This document shows positions 34,295 through 45,000 of a stretch of 64,000 bases of DNA, in pieces. Position 1 is the stretch's first letter; each line of letters starts with the position of its first letter. Source of the DNA: Ilyomonas sp963790435 (GTDB lineage Bacteria > Bacteroidota > Bacteroidia > Chitinophagales > Chitinophagaceae); NCBI GenBank assembly GCA_963790435.1, contig CAWBOI010000001.1:2037176-2101175 (forward strand), read 5' to 3'. The position numbers were made by a program, and so were the translations under genes. The notes beneath the pieces were generated by a model, which had not been told where the DNA came from, did no database searches, and worked only from the letters and a program-made list of their open reading frames with translations.

Positions 34295-34849
34295 CTACTT
34301 CTTAATTACATACGTTCCAGCAATCAAATCGTGGATGGATTGTTTTTTAGCATTTGATACCAGGCAAATGGCATCTGCCAGATATAGCACAAAAACAAAA
34401 CCACTGAACAAAAAAGAAAGGATTTGAGAAGTGTCTAGGTCTCCTAAACCATATATTCTACCCGACCTCGTTACGCCACCATGTTGCAAAATATAAACAG
34501 ACACTGAAATGGAAATCAACCCAACAAAAACATGAAAAATATTACGCAGCAAAGCTTCTTTCAGATTTATTTTTCCGTAAGCCCTATTTATTACCATTAG
34601 CGATACGCCTTTCTTGCCCAATGTAGCGCCGTATCTATATTCAAGCAATGGTTTATAACAAATGGCAGCAATACTTATAAAAGCCATTACCCACACGTTT
34701 CTCCAATGGAGAGTGTTATAATAATTGACAATGGTAAATGGCAACAACACCAGCCAGTCTAAAATAATAGCTCCGAATCGTTCCCAAAAGCCTGCATACG
34801 TTACCTGTATTTCTTCTTCAAAAATGGATGCCTCATAAGTTGGTTCCAT
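34295..34849 (-). CDS. RDD family membrane protein
   Basis: The 184-residue product shows the RDD signature: Arg in FWERFGAIILDW, Asp in the same helix, and the YRYGATLGKKGVSLMVIN turn followed by ALLRN. Hydrophobic segments lie at about residues 24-44, 55-75, 107-123 and 145-165. RDD proteins are small membrane proteins of poorly known role (ion transport has been proposed for some). It stands alone between the transketolase terminator and the UnbV gene. Confidence 0.85.
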   Translation of the reverse strand: MEPTYEASIFEEEIQVTYAGFWERFGAIILDWLVLLPFTIVNYYNTLHWRNVWVMAFISIAAICYKPLLEYRYGATLGKKGVSLMVINRAYGKINLKEALLRNIFHVFVGLISISVSVYILQHGGVTRSGRIYGLGDLDTSQILSFLFSGFVFVLYLADAICLVSNAKKQSIHDLIAGTYVIKK

Positions 34850-34913
34850 GTATTTATTTTGATTGATAAAAGAAAGTAATTTTTGTCATAACAAACAGAG
34901 TTTGGTTTTGTCG

Positions 34914-37900
34914 TTATTTTATAGTTCGCTTCTCTCCTTTCCCATTCACTACTTCAATGCTTTTTATATTTTGATTCGCTTCAATAAACCTTGCCGATTG
35001 TGATAAAAACGAACTACCCCAATACAATTCCTGCTTTCTCTTTTTACCGTTGTTTAAGGTAATGTAAGCTAACTTATCGTCTGGCTTCACCGGCAGTAAC
35101 TGTGAGCTTTTATTATTAGCAAATATTTTTACAGGGCCATTATTTTGCGAAGCTGCCAACAGCATATTTCCTTTTCCATTGCGCAAGGCTACCAACGCTT
35201 TAGCATCGCCCGGCACATAAAATCCGCTTTGTAAAATGGTTTGTGTCGTAAAGTTTCCGTCACCATTTCCAAGCAAAACCAAACCATTCATCGCATCATA
35301 TCTTCCGGCAGATACTTCGTTGCCGTAATCATTGCCAAGCAAGGCAACGTCAAGATTGCCATCAACATTAAAATCGCCCACCTGCATTCCATTTAATGGA
35401 GCCATTTGTGCCAGCGGCGGCAAAGGCTTTATCGTAAATTTTCCGTTGCCATCATTTTGAAGATAGCAGCTCGCAAAATTATTTGCCTCTACCGTGTAAG
35501 CGCCTTTCAATTGCTCAGGTGTGAATATCTGGTGAATGTCTGCCGCAGCAAACGCTTTGTATTCGTTGAATTGTTTCTTTAAACCCGGCATCTGGCTCAT
35601 AATGTCATCACGGTTCATAGCCGTGTATTCATGCTTTTCGCCTTTGTCGTCCTTCAGCCATAAGGTAAGCACCGCATCGGCTGTGCCGTTGTTATCAAAG
35701 TCTTTTGCGTACATCTTCACCGGCTCTTTTTCGCTGCCTTTGATAAAAGCATTCAAGCCCAGATTGCCAACCACATAATCAATATCCCCATCGTTATCAA
35801 AGTCGCCGGCTACAATAGTGTTCCACCAGCCTTTTACATTGCCAATGCCGGTTTGTGATGTTACATCCAGCAGTTTCCCACCCACATTTCTAAAAAAAGT
35901 TACCGGCATCCATTCGCCAGCCACAATCAAATCTGTTTTACCGTCTCCATCAAAATCAGTCCACACGGCATCGCAAACCATTCCAATGTTTTTTAAAGCC
36001 GGGCAAACGCTTTCTGTAACATCAGTAAATTTTATAACTCCGTTTTTGCTATCATTACGATAGATAAATGAACTCACCGGCATTGGATATTTACCCGGCA
36101 AACATCTTCCGCCTACAAACAAATCGAGATCGCCATCTCCATCAATGTCCGCTGCTTTGATGCAGCTTTTGCTGGTAACATTTTTGGGAAGCGCAGCCGT
36201 ATCTAAAGTAAAGTTTCCCTTACCATCATTCACATAAAACCGGTCGGCATACATATCCGAATTGGCTTCGAAACGGTTGCTGCCATTGGCGCACCACAAA
36301 TCATTATCTCCATCGCCATCTGCATCAAAAAATAGGGCGCCCATTGTTGCCGGAAGGCTTCCGTTTTGTGGCAATGTTTTTTGTACAAATTTACCATTGG
36401 GTTGCTGCAACAAAAAATTACCTGGCTGGCTTGTGCTGCCACCTACGAAAATATCATCTAAGCCATTGCCATCAACATCAGCAACAGATAATGCAGGGCT
36501 GAATTGCGATAGTTTGTGTGGCAGCAAACGCTCTTTATCAAAATCAATGTAATCGGTGCTATAATGAGTGTAATGAACGTCTGATGCAGCCGTAACATCG
36601 GTAAATAAAGCGCCATTATCAATGCCTGGCGTGCTCCAATCATCAGGCAGGTTTGCATTCTTACTATCAACTGTCAGGTGTTGGTTTGCTTTTATTTTTG
36701 TAAGAATTTGTTTGGTGTGATTGGGCCAGCGGATTATCACCGAATCCAATACAGCAACGGTATCCAGTCCAAAGAAAGCTTTTGTATCAACGCAGGAAAG
36801 ATAGCCTTTGCATGGCTCGTTTTCATATACTTGTTCCATTTTGCCATAATAAATTTCAGCCCATGCACCAATGCCTTTTCTATTTTGCTTATCGCCGTTA
36901 AAAGCAATGGAGATATAATTTTTGTTGATCTTGCTTTTGGTATTGGTTGTATTTTCATACACAAACGCTTCATCGTTAATGTTATTAATCACATAATCCA
37001 AATCGCCATCCCCATCTAAATCCACTGCCACTGCACCATTTGAGAACGAAGGCTCATCTAATCCCCATTGCGTTGTAACATTTTCAAATTGTAAACTATT
37101 CCTATTTTTAAAAGCATAATTGGGTATTTTAATAGCAGGCATTTCAGCAATCAGTTGCTCTTTGCTGGCAATACCAACCGACTTGTTGCGGAACGAAATA
37201 AAATCGTGGTCGGTTACATCGCGCGGATAGCCATTGGTAATAATTAAATCACGGTTTCCGTCATTGTCAAAATCGGCGATAGAAGGGTTCCAGCTCCAGT
37301 CGGTTTCAGAAGTGCCGGTGTAATAAGAAATATCTGAAAAAATGGGCACGCCAATGGAATCGTTGCTGCCAACACGCGGCCCCATATTCAACTGCATGGT
37401 ATTGCGCACGTATTGCAACATGGTATTTTCAAACATCATGCTTTGGTACTGATAATAATTATTACCGTCCATGTTTTTCTTTTTGCGGTAATTGCTTTCG
37501 GGGTTCATGTCAACGGTAAAAATATCGGGCATACCATCGTTGTTAATGTCTTCCACATCCGTGCCCATTGCGTTACGCGAAGTGTGCTTAAAACAATCTC
37601 TTACTTTCTCGCTAAATGTTCCGTTCTTGTTATTGATGTATAAATGGTCTGAGCCAAAGAAATCGTTGGTTACATATACATCTTTCCATCCATCTTTATT
37701 AATGTCTGTTACTGCGATGCCCAATCCTGAACCGTGATGGTTGATGCCTGCCTGTTTCGATACATCTGTAAAAACTGGATGCCCCAATTGTGCGTTCCAA
37801 TCGTTGCGATACAGCTTGTCAAAATCCATTGTTGACGTGTCTTTTGTAACGAAGCTTGTTGATGAACGCTTTGCTAGTTTTGTGGTTACAAGGTACATAT

Positions 37901-38453
37901 CCAGATCACCATCACCATCGTAATCAAGAAAGGCAGCCTGCACAGAATAACTGGTATCTGCCAAGCCATACTCGGCTGCCATTTCTTTAAACCGTGGAAT
38001 GCCATCTGCTTGTTTGCCCTGGTTAATGTACAATAAATTTCTTCTTTGCTTTGGATCTTGCTTGATGGTGGTGCACACATAAATATCTTCATAACCATCA
38101 TTGTTAATGTCAATAACAGATGCACCGTTGCTCCACATACCTTCGCCGCTTACGCCTGCTTTGGCCGTAACATCTTCAAATTGCAGGTTGCCTTTGTTTA
38201 TGTACAATTTATTGCTGGTAGTGCTGGCAGTAAAATACAAATCGGGTAAGCCATCGTTGTTAAAATCGCCAACAGCAACACCACCTCCGTTATATAAAAA
38301 TTCAAGATCAATCGGGTTAATGGAATCGTTTTCTTTTACCACATTATTAAAGGTAATTCCTGTTTTCGAAGAAGGCTGTTTTACAAACAAAGTTGTTTTG
38401 TTTTTGCACGAAAAAAGCAACAGGCAAAAGGCAGCAATTAAAATGATTTTCAT
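34914..38453 (-). CDS. Large FG-GAP/VCBS-repeat lipoprotein with ASPIC/UnbV domain (CRTAC1-like)
   Basis: A lipoprotein signal (LLLFSC, Cys16) is followed by many calcium-binding-like FG-GAP repeats of the DxNxDGxxDLY type (DFNNDGLPDLYF, DINNDGYEDIYV, DGDGDLDMYLV and more) that build one or two propellers. In the middle, GIGAWAEIYYG...SVIIRWPNHTKQIL is the ASPIC/UnbV domain. More FG-GAP repeats make up the last 550 residues. It is the last gene of the SusC/SusD operon and is usually read as a surface glycan- or substrate-binding partner of that transporter; exact ligand unknown. Confidence 0.88.
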   Translation of the reverse strand: MKIILIAAFCLLLFSCKNKTTLFVKQPSSKTGITFNNVVKENDSINPIDLEFLYNGGGVAVGDFNNDGLPDLYFTASTTSNKLYINKGNLQFEDVTAKAGVSGEGMWSNGASVIDINNDGYEDIYVCTTIKQDPKQRRNLLYINQGKQADGIPRFKEMAAEYGLADTSYSVQAAFLDYDGDGDLDMYLVTTKLAKRSSTSFVTKDTSTMDFDKLYRNDWNAQLGHPVFTDVSKQAGINHHGSGLGIAVTDINKDGWKDVYVTNDFFGSDHLYINNKNGTFSEKVRDCFKHTSRNAMGTDVEDINNDGMPDIFTVDMNPESNYRKKKNMDGNNYYQYQSMMFENTMLQYVRNTMQLNMGPRVGSNDSIGVPIFSDISYYTGTSETDWSWNPSIADFDNDGNRDLIITNGYPRDVTDHDFISFRNKSVGIASKEQLIAEMPAIKIPNYAFKNRNSLQFENVTTQWGLDEPSFSNGAVAVDLDGDGDLDYVINNINDEAFVYENTTNTKSKINKNYISIAFNGDKQNRKGIGAWAEIYYGKMEQVYENEPCKGYLSCVDTKAFFGLDTVAVLDSVIIRWPNHTKQILTKIKANQHLTVDSKNANLPDDWSTPGIDNGALFTDVTAASDVHYTHYSTDYIDFDKERLLPHKLSQFSPALSVADVDGNGLDDIFVGGSTSQPGNFLLQQPNGKFVQKTLPQNGSLPATMGALFFDADGDGDNDLWCANGSNRFEANSDMYADRFYVNDGKGNFTLDTAALPKNVTSKSCIKAADIDGDGDLDLFVGGRCLPGKYPMPVSSFIYRNDSKNGVIKFTDVTESVCPALKNIGMVCDAVWTDFDGDGKTDLIVAGEWMPVTFFRNVGGKLLDVTSQTGIGNVKGWWNTIVAGDFDNDGDIDYVVGNLGLNAFIKGSEKEPVKMYAKDFDNNGTADAVLTLWLKDDKGEKHEYTAMNRDDIMSQMPGLKKQFNEYKAFAAADIHQIFTPEQLKGAYTVEANNFASCYLQNDGNGKFTIKPLPPLAQMAPLNGMQVGDFNVDGNLDVALLGNDYGNEVSAGRYDAMNGLVLLGNGDGNFTTQTILQSGFYVPGDAKALVALRNGKGNMLLAASQNNGPVKIFANNKSSQLLPVKPDDKLAYITLNNGKKRKQELYWGSSFLSQSARFIEANQNIKSIEVVNGKGEKRTIK

Positions 38454-38532
38454 TGACGAAAATGAGTATTGAAAAGTAGTTGAATGTTTTTAGAAATGAT
38501 AAAGTAAAGCACTTTATCGAATACAATTTTTG

Positions 38533-40095
38533 CTAAGGCATGTTATTTCTTAGCAACAAAAAAGAAGGCTGCTTTCCCCAATCAACAGAAGAAGGAATAA
38601 AAGATGGGTAAGAAAAGTTTCCCAATACAATATCGGGTTTACCATCATTGTTTATATCGCCCACATCCATGCACAGCCACCTTCCATTTTTAGCTGCTGG
38701 CAGTGTGTAAGGCTTGAATTTGTTTTTGCCCATATTTTGTAAGTACACAAAGCCTTCTTCTGAGCGATGTTTGTAATCGGCAAAAAAAGAAATGACGGCA
38801 ATATCGGCGTTGCTGTCACCATCAAAGTCTCGTGCCATTGCTTTAAAACAGCCATTAATGTGAAAAAAGTATTGCTGTTTAAAGTTATCATGCCCATCAT
38901 TTGTAAAAATATAAACGCCATGATAAGGCTTTAGCTCAACTGAATAGTCAGCATTATCGCCGCAGGTGTAAATAATATCATCAAATCCGTCTTTATTTAT
39001 ATCATTCATCTCAAAGTATGAAGAGCCATACATCGGCGGAAAGCGAAGCAATTGCTTTGCTTCAAAGTTGCCATTGCCTTTATTTTCAAAACGTACAATT
39101 TGCTCATCCCCTTGTGCAAACAGTACATAAAAATCAGGCAAACCATCTTTATTAAAGTCCTTTACAACGGTTGCAATGGCACCAGGCTGTTCACGTATGA
39201 GGTGTCGTTCATAAGTATTACTGCCTTTATTTTCCAGCCAGGATAAAGCACCTTTCATATTTCCAAATTCACATACCAGAATGTCTTTTTTTCCATCATT
39301 ATTTAAATCAACCACATCAATATGCACCGGTCTTCGCAAGCCAATGGCTAATTTTATTGGCTGAGAAAGAAATTTACCATTTTGAAACTGCACTTGCTGG
39401 ATGCTTCCGGTTCGTCCATCATTAGGGTTGAGAATGCCAATGTTAGCGGTAGTAAGCGTATCATTTTGAAGCACCATGTTAACTACCGGACTTCTGTATT
39501 GTACCGAATCAATAAGTCCGGTATTTTTATCATGTGACGTGATAGTGCCTTTCACTAAATCAGATACCAAAAATGATCTTGTTTTTGATACAGTATCTAC
39601 GAATACGCAACCGGTTACCGGTTCAAAAGGAGAAGTAAAAAAATTGTTGGATACAGGTTGAAACAATTGATTGGTGGCTGCAATAACAGAATCGTTTTTT
39701 GAAGCGATTAAGGTATCAGGCGATGAAGCTTTGTAATAATCAATTATATTTTGCCAGTCAACAAAGTTTAACGCAGGATGAGCAGGATAGTACAAAGCCC
39801 CGACATTAAGGTCATTGATTCGGGAAGGATACAATTGATTACCATAAGCAAAAATACCGAGCCGGGGCCCCATTTGTGGCAGCACTCCTTGTTCCCATTT
39901 ATTTTTAGAAAGCATCGAAGGATCAGGCAGCTGGTGACAGGATTGACAATATTGAGCAGCCAATGCTTTTCCTTTTTGTATAGAACCATTTGAAACGTTT
40001 GCCTGTGCTTTATTTTTTGAAAATGAGTTACAAGAAACAGATATAATGAAAACAGAACCAACCAATAAAGTTTTCTGTAGCCAAACAATACACAT
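38533..40095 (-). CDS. VCBS/FG-GAP repeat lipoprotein with N-terminal haem-binding motif
   Basis: The start region has a lipoprotein-type segment (VFIISVSC). About residues 40-60 contain YCQSCHQLPDPSM, a single CXXCH motif of a c-type haem site, followed by the planar helix KWEQGVLPQM. From about residue 230 on, FG-GAP-type repeats appear (DLNNDGKKDILV, DFNKDGLPDFYV, DINKDGFDDIIY, DFDGDSNADIAV, DINNDGKPDIVL), forming a propeller. The combination occurs in SusCD loci with UnbV proteins. A role in electron transfer or just structural haem is open. Confidence 0.8.
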   Translation of the reverse strand: MCIVWLQKTLLVGSVFIISVSCNSFSKNKAQANVSNGSIQKGKALAAQYCQSCHQLPDPSMLSKNKWEQGVLPQMGPRLGIFAYGNQLYPSRINDLNVGALYYPAHPALNFVDWQNIIDYYKASSPDTLIASKNDSVIAATNQLFQPVSNNFFTSPFEPVTGCVFVDTVSKTRSFLVSDLVKGTITSHDKNTGLIDSVQYRSPVVNMVLQNDTLTTANIGILNPNDGRTGSIQQVQFQNGKFLSQPIKLAIGLRRPVHIDVVDLNNDGKKDILVCEFGNMKGALSWLENKGSNTYERHLIREQPGAIATVVKDFNKDGLPDFYVLFAQGDEQIVRFENKGNGNFEAKQLLRFPPMYGSSYFEMNDINKDGFDDIIYTCGDNADYSVELKPYHGVYIFTNDGHDNFKQQYFFHINGCFKAMARDFDGDSNADIAVISFFADYKHRSEEGFVYLQNMGKNKFKPYTLPAAKNGRWLCMDVGDINNDGKPDIVLGNFSYPSFIPSSVDWGKQPSFLLLRNNMP

Positions 40096-40150
40096 CTGCT
40101 GTCTAAATTTTTTTATAAAATTAACCGTTTAGTGCCTAAAAGTTATTTAT

Positions 40151-40186
40151 AAAAAAAGGTTGCTTCATTTAGAAGCAACCTTTTTT
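40151..40186 (-). terminator. Terminator-like hairpin after susD
   Basis: A 12-bp perfect stem AAAGGTTGCTTC / GAAGCAACCTTT with A7 and T6 flanks. It lies between SusD and the VCBS genes, so it may reduce downstream transcription within the operon. Confidence 0.8.
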
Positions 40187-40203
40187 ATGAACATTTTGAA
40201 GTA

Positions 40204-42054
40204 TTAGTAACCAGGATTTTGTTTTAAAGGACCTGCTTCAATATCAATCTGGTTTTGTGGTACCGGGTAAAGTTCATTTTTATTTGCAGTAAAAGAATGA
40301 CCATTTAAAACCGGGTTTGAGATGCGGGTATCAGCTTTTATGTAAGTATTTAATACACCCGCCATATAACCTTTTGGTTCAGGACCGCCGTATATGCCAT
40401 CATAACGCTGTAAATCGAAGAAACGATGTCCTTCCATTGCCAGTTCAAGTTGCCTTTCCATATAAATAGCTTGCCGGGCATATTCCTGACCGCTAGCAGC
40501 AAATCCGGTTGCAGGATGACCGCCTGCTGCTCCATACAAACCAATTTTATAATTAGCAGCTGGTGTACTGGTAAAACCTTTTGAAGGATTGCTGTTATCT
40601 ACATAGGTATGCACCCAGTATTCAGGATGTGCTGCCATTCTGTTTCTTACCATGTTTACGTCATCTTCTGCAGCCTGCAAGTTGTTTCCCTCTACTTCAC
40701 ATTCAGCACGCCATAATATTACATCAGCAAACCGTATCAAAGCGTAGTTATAAGAAACATCCTGATTGGGAGCCCAGCCTTGCGCATTAGGGCTGGTAGT
40801 AGAAGCCATCTGACTATGATAGAACACATTCTTAATAGGATTGTAGGGTACAACATCACCGCGAGACCAAGCTTCACCACCGCACAAGCCCCAATCCAAA
40901 TAAGGAATGCCTCTGCGTCCCATCGTCCAGTCAATACGAGGATCTAACGCGTCAGTTGGAGGCGTAAAAGGAGCAGTGGATGCAATTCCATGATCATTCT
41001 TTAGGTTCACTACATCATACATCCTGTAACCTGTAGCAGGATCCGTTTGAAACATAGGCAGTCCGTTCGCATCTACTTTGTATGCGTTGGCCAAGGAATA
41101 GGAAGGCTGATAAAAACCGCAACAACTTGTATAAGGACCAGCCGGGAAATTTAAAACGTCCCCTTCATTTCCATTTTGACCTCCTGAGCCGTCATTCACG
41201 GTCATTTGTACCTGGAATACTCCCTCCGGCCCATTTCTTACAGACCCGCTAAAATTGTCTTCAAAAGCACCTAATGTGTATTTTGCTCCGCCAGATGTTG
41301 TTCCGTTATTGATAAGATCAGTTAATAAAGGCAAAGCCGTTGCATACTGATGATCAAACATATAGGCTTTCGCTAAAAAAGCTTCTGCAGCATAATAATT
41401 TGCTCGTCCAATTTGTGGTTGCGTTTTGGGTAATCCCTGCATAGCCGCCATAAAATCGGCTTCAATTTTATCCCATATTGGACCAGGATTACCTATTTTA
41501 TAATCCCCAGCACCATAAGTTACAGAATCACTAACGTAGGGTACGTTCCTCCATAATTTGGCAAGCTCCAAATGAAAAACACCTCTTAAAAAACGGGCTT
41601 CTGCAATTACTTCTGCCGCGTATGCCGGCGTTACAGAACCGTCTTTTACAAGCGGTACTTCCCTGATAACATCATTTGCACGCTGGGTAGCATTATAAAA
41701 GAAGCCCCATTTCTGCTGAAGATATCCGTTCGATGCATCAAGAGAGTGATTTTCGATAGGTGCAGCATCAGGCTGGTCAGTGGTATTTGACCCTTTGTAG
41801 GCATCATCGGAGGCAATGCCCCCATATACCCAGTTGTCACTGCTCGACTCCCACGAGGTTGTTGTTGTTGCATAGCCATCCAAGCAGGAATAAGCCCCGA
41901 TAAGCAATCCGTCGACCCCTGCTTTATTGGCAAGTACCCCCGGGCTCAAAGAGCCAACAGGTGGTACGTTAAGATACTTTTTACATGAATAAACAACTGC
42001 AAGAGCCAAAATCATGCAGCCAAAAACAATATACTTAAACTGAAATTTTTTCAT
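40204..42054 (-). CDS. SusD/RagB-family outer-membrane nutrient-binding lipoprotein
   Basis: The lipobox ends in YSC (Cys24) followed by KKYLNVPPVGSLSPGV. The TPR-like helices of the SusD fold (AEARFLRGVFHLELAKLW; NYYAAEAFLAKAYMF; VILWRAECEVEGNNLQAAEDDVNMVRNR) and the family end signature RQLELAMEGHRFFDLQRY and LYPVPQNQIDIE are all present. It sits as a lid on the SusC transporter at the cell surface and captures an oligomeric nutrient, which cannot be predicted. It is 24 bp downstream of the susC gene. Confidence 0.95.
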   Translation of the reverse strand: MKKFQFKYIVFGCMILALAVVYSCKKYLNVPPVGSLSPGVLANKAGVDGLLIGAYSCLDGYATTTTSWESSSDNWVYGGIASDDAYKGSNTTDQPDAAPIENHSLDASNGYLQQKWGFFYNATQRANDVIREVPLVKDGSVTPAYAAEVIAEARFLRGVFHLELAKLWRNVPYVSDSVTYGAGDYKIGNPGPIWDKIEADFMAAMQGLPKTQPQIGRANYYAAEAFLAKAYMFDHQYATALPLLTDLINNGTTSGGAKYTLGAFEDNFSGSVRNGPEGVFQVQMTVNDGSGGQNGNEGDVLNFPAGPYTSCCGFYQPSYSLANAYKVDANGLPMFQTDPATGYRMYDVVNLKNDHGIASTAPFTPPTDALDPRIDWTMGRRGIPYLDWGLCGGEAWSRGDVVPYNPIKNVFYHSQMASTTSPNAQGWAPNQDVSYNYALIRFADVILWRAECEVEGNNLQAAEDDVNMVRNRMAAHPEYWVHTYVDNSNPSKGFTSTPAANYKIGLYGAAGGHPATGFAASGQEYARQAIYMERQLELAMEGHRFFDLQRYDGIYGGPEPKGYMAGVLNTYIKADTRISNPVLNGHSFTANKNELYPVPQNQIDIEAGPLKQNPGY

Positions 42055-42078
42055 AACTCTATTTTTTCCTTTTGATCC

Positions 42079-45000
42079 TTAAAATGATAAATTAACCCCT
42101 ACGATATATGTTTTTTGATTGTTTGGATAAGCGCCATAATCAATACCAAAAGCAGCACTTTGATTATTACCGGTACCATTATTCGATAGGGAAGGAACGA
42201 GTTCCGGATCTAAACCAGAATATTTGGTAATAGTAAACAAGTTAGTAGCCTGAACATAAAGATGCAATCTATCGACACCTACTCTTCCGAGCAGTGCTGG
42301 CTTAAATGTGTATCCTATCTGGGCGACACGACATTTTAAGAAAGATCCGTCTTCAACATAAAAGGAACTTACAGTGCTTGACCCAAAAGCCTGGGCGAAA
42401 GAAGCCGCCGGTAAAGTGGCGCCAGGATTGGTAACAACGCCATTTTGAACAATAGCGGCCTTATTATATAGGTCAAGATTTTTACCTCCCTGGAAAGTGC
42501 TGTAGAAATCAGTCCAATACTTTACATAATTAAAGTCCTGGTTACCTTGTGATCCATATAGAACCAACGTAAGATCAAATCCTTTATAACCTGCGTTCAC
42601 ATTTAACCCATAAGTAAACTTAGGATTTGGATTGCCAATCCACGTACGGTCATTCGCATTGATTTTCCCATCACCATTTACATCTTTGTAAATGAATGAA
42701 CCAGCGCTTGCACCGGAATATGTAGCACCTTTATGTGCAGATGCAGTATCCTGATAAATGCCCATGGTTTGGTAACCGAAGAATGCACCGATCGGATGAC
42801 CAACCTGGTTTCTTACAATATCATTATCACGGGAATAACCAAAATCGAAATAACCAGGATTCGGTATGTTGGTAATTTTGCTTCTATATGTAGTCACATT
42901 TGCACCAACACTAAAGTTAAAATCCTTTCCAACTTTAGCTCTGTAGGTAGCAGAGATATCAACCCCTACGTTTTGAACATTACCTACATTTACAACAGGA
43001 GCACTGGCACCGCCCACCGTTGCAGGAAGAGGTAAGGGGAATAACAATCCGCTGATAGCTTTTTTATACCATTCCACAGTAAAATCGAGGCGATTGAACA
43101 AAGTACCGTCTAAACCAACGTTCGTAATTTTATCTGTTTCCCAGGTAACTTTGGGGTTACCTATCTGATTGTTGTAAAAGCCTTGAGAGATAGCGCTGGT
43201 ACTTCCGGTAATACCATAATAAGAAATACCCGGGCCGGAAGCGAAAGTTGAATACGCGTTGTTTCCACCAATATTGCCGTTATTTCCCGCTTCACCATAG
43301 CTACCTCTCAGTTTCAGATCAGTTAACCAGCTGACATTCTTCAGAAACGCTTCCTGAGAAATACGCCAACCTAGTGAAACTGATGGAAACGTACCCCACT
43401 GCTTACCGGGATAAAAGATAGAGTATCCATCGCGACGTATAGTAGCTCCTAAAAGGTATTTATCAGCAAAGGTATAGTCTAACCTTCCAAAGAATGATTG
43501 TGTTCTGGTAGGCTGATAAATATAACTGGTAGGAGCGGTAGTAGGGGTACCAAATTGGACTTGAACATAGTTAGGGTCGAGTGAAAAATATCCTGCTCCG
43601 TAAGCGTCAACCTGCCGGCCGGAAGACTGTTTTAACTCATATCCGCCAAACACCTGTATATCATGCTTGCCAAACGTCTGTTTATATGTAATAGTGTTTG
43701 TCCAGTTCCAGTTGCTCGACATTTGATCATGTTCACCTGAACCATTGGGTGATGCGTGGCTTTCATAATTCTCGTAAGTGTTATAGCCATAATTCCAATA
43801 GTACTGATTGTATAGATTCACGCCGAAATTAGTGTGCAAAGTAAAATGTTTAGATAGATCAGCCTCTGCAAACATATTTCCCTGCACCAGTACAAAATGA
43901 GCCTTATTATTTGCCTGCCTTGCTAAAAGCGCATATGGATTACTTCCATTACCCAAAGGCTCACCTTTGGGCCCTGTATAACCACCACCATAATTGCCAG
44001 CAATATCATACACTGGAATGATTGGCATTTCACGGAAAGTATAAGCTATCGGACCACCTTCCTGTTGCTGTGTGCCATTGTATCCGCCGTTGTTTTCTCT
44101 GTAAGTTATATAGCCACTTTCGCCAAAGCGAATATGATCTTTTACATTAAAAGTTGTATTCAAGCGGGCTGAATATCTTTTTTCATAGTTATTAAGGAGC
44201 GTACCATTTTGGTCTAAATAGTTTACCGAAAACAGATAAGTGCTTTTATCCCCGCCGCCGCTTGCAGTAATGGTTTGCATCTGCTGAAAAGCAGGTTTGA
44301 AAACTGAATGGAACCAGTCGGTTCCCGCTCCCTGAGCAAATCTTTGTACAAGAAAATCGTTTCCTGGATTGGCCGCATCAAAATGATAATATTGTAAGAT
44401 AGAATCGTTGTTCGTAACGCCTGCATCACCAAACGACCCTGGTGCAGATGAGCCGCCATGATACCCGTATTTAGGAATGACTCCCGCACCACCCGGATAC
44501 AAAGCTTCTGTTCCGGCATCGCCTGCCCTGAAAGCAAGTTCTGATTGCTGTTTAGGATTCATCAAATGCCATACGTTGCCAGACAATGGTCTTTGCGTAC
44601 CAAAGTAAGCATCATAGCTGATGGTAGATTTGCCCGATCTGCCCTTTTTCGTAGTAACCACTACCACGCCATTACCACCCGAAACGCCATAAATGGCTGC
44701 CGAACCCGCGTCTTTTAGAACGGAGATGCTCGCTATATCGTTGGGATTGACGGTTGACATATCTCCGACCTGAACACCATCTACAACATATAAAGGCTGC
44801 GTATGTCCAAAGTTAGAAATGCCACGTACAAATACAGTGCTTGGTGCTCCCGGAGCTCCGGAATTAATTACTGTAACACCAGCAGCCTGTCCTTGTAATA
44901 ATTGTTCAGAACTGGTAGCGGGTATCTTTTTGGCATCGCCTACGTCCACAACCGCTACAGCACCGGTAATGTCCTTCTTTTTCTGTGTGGTGTAGCCTGT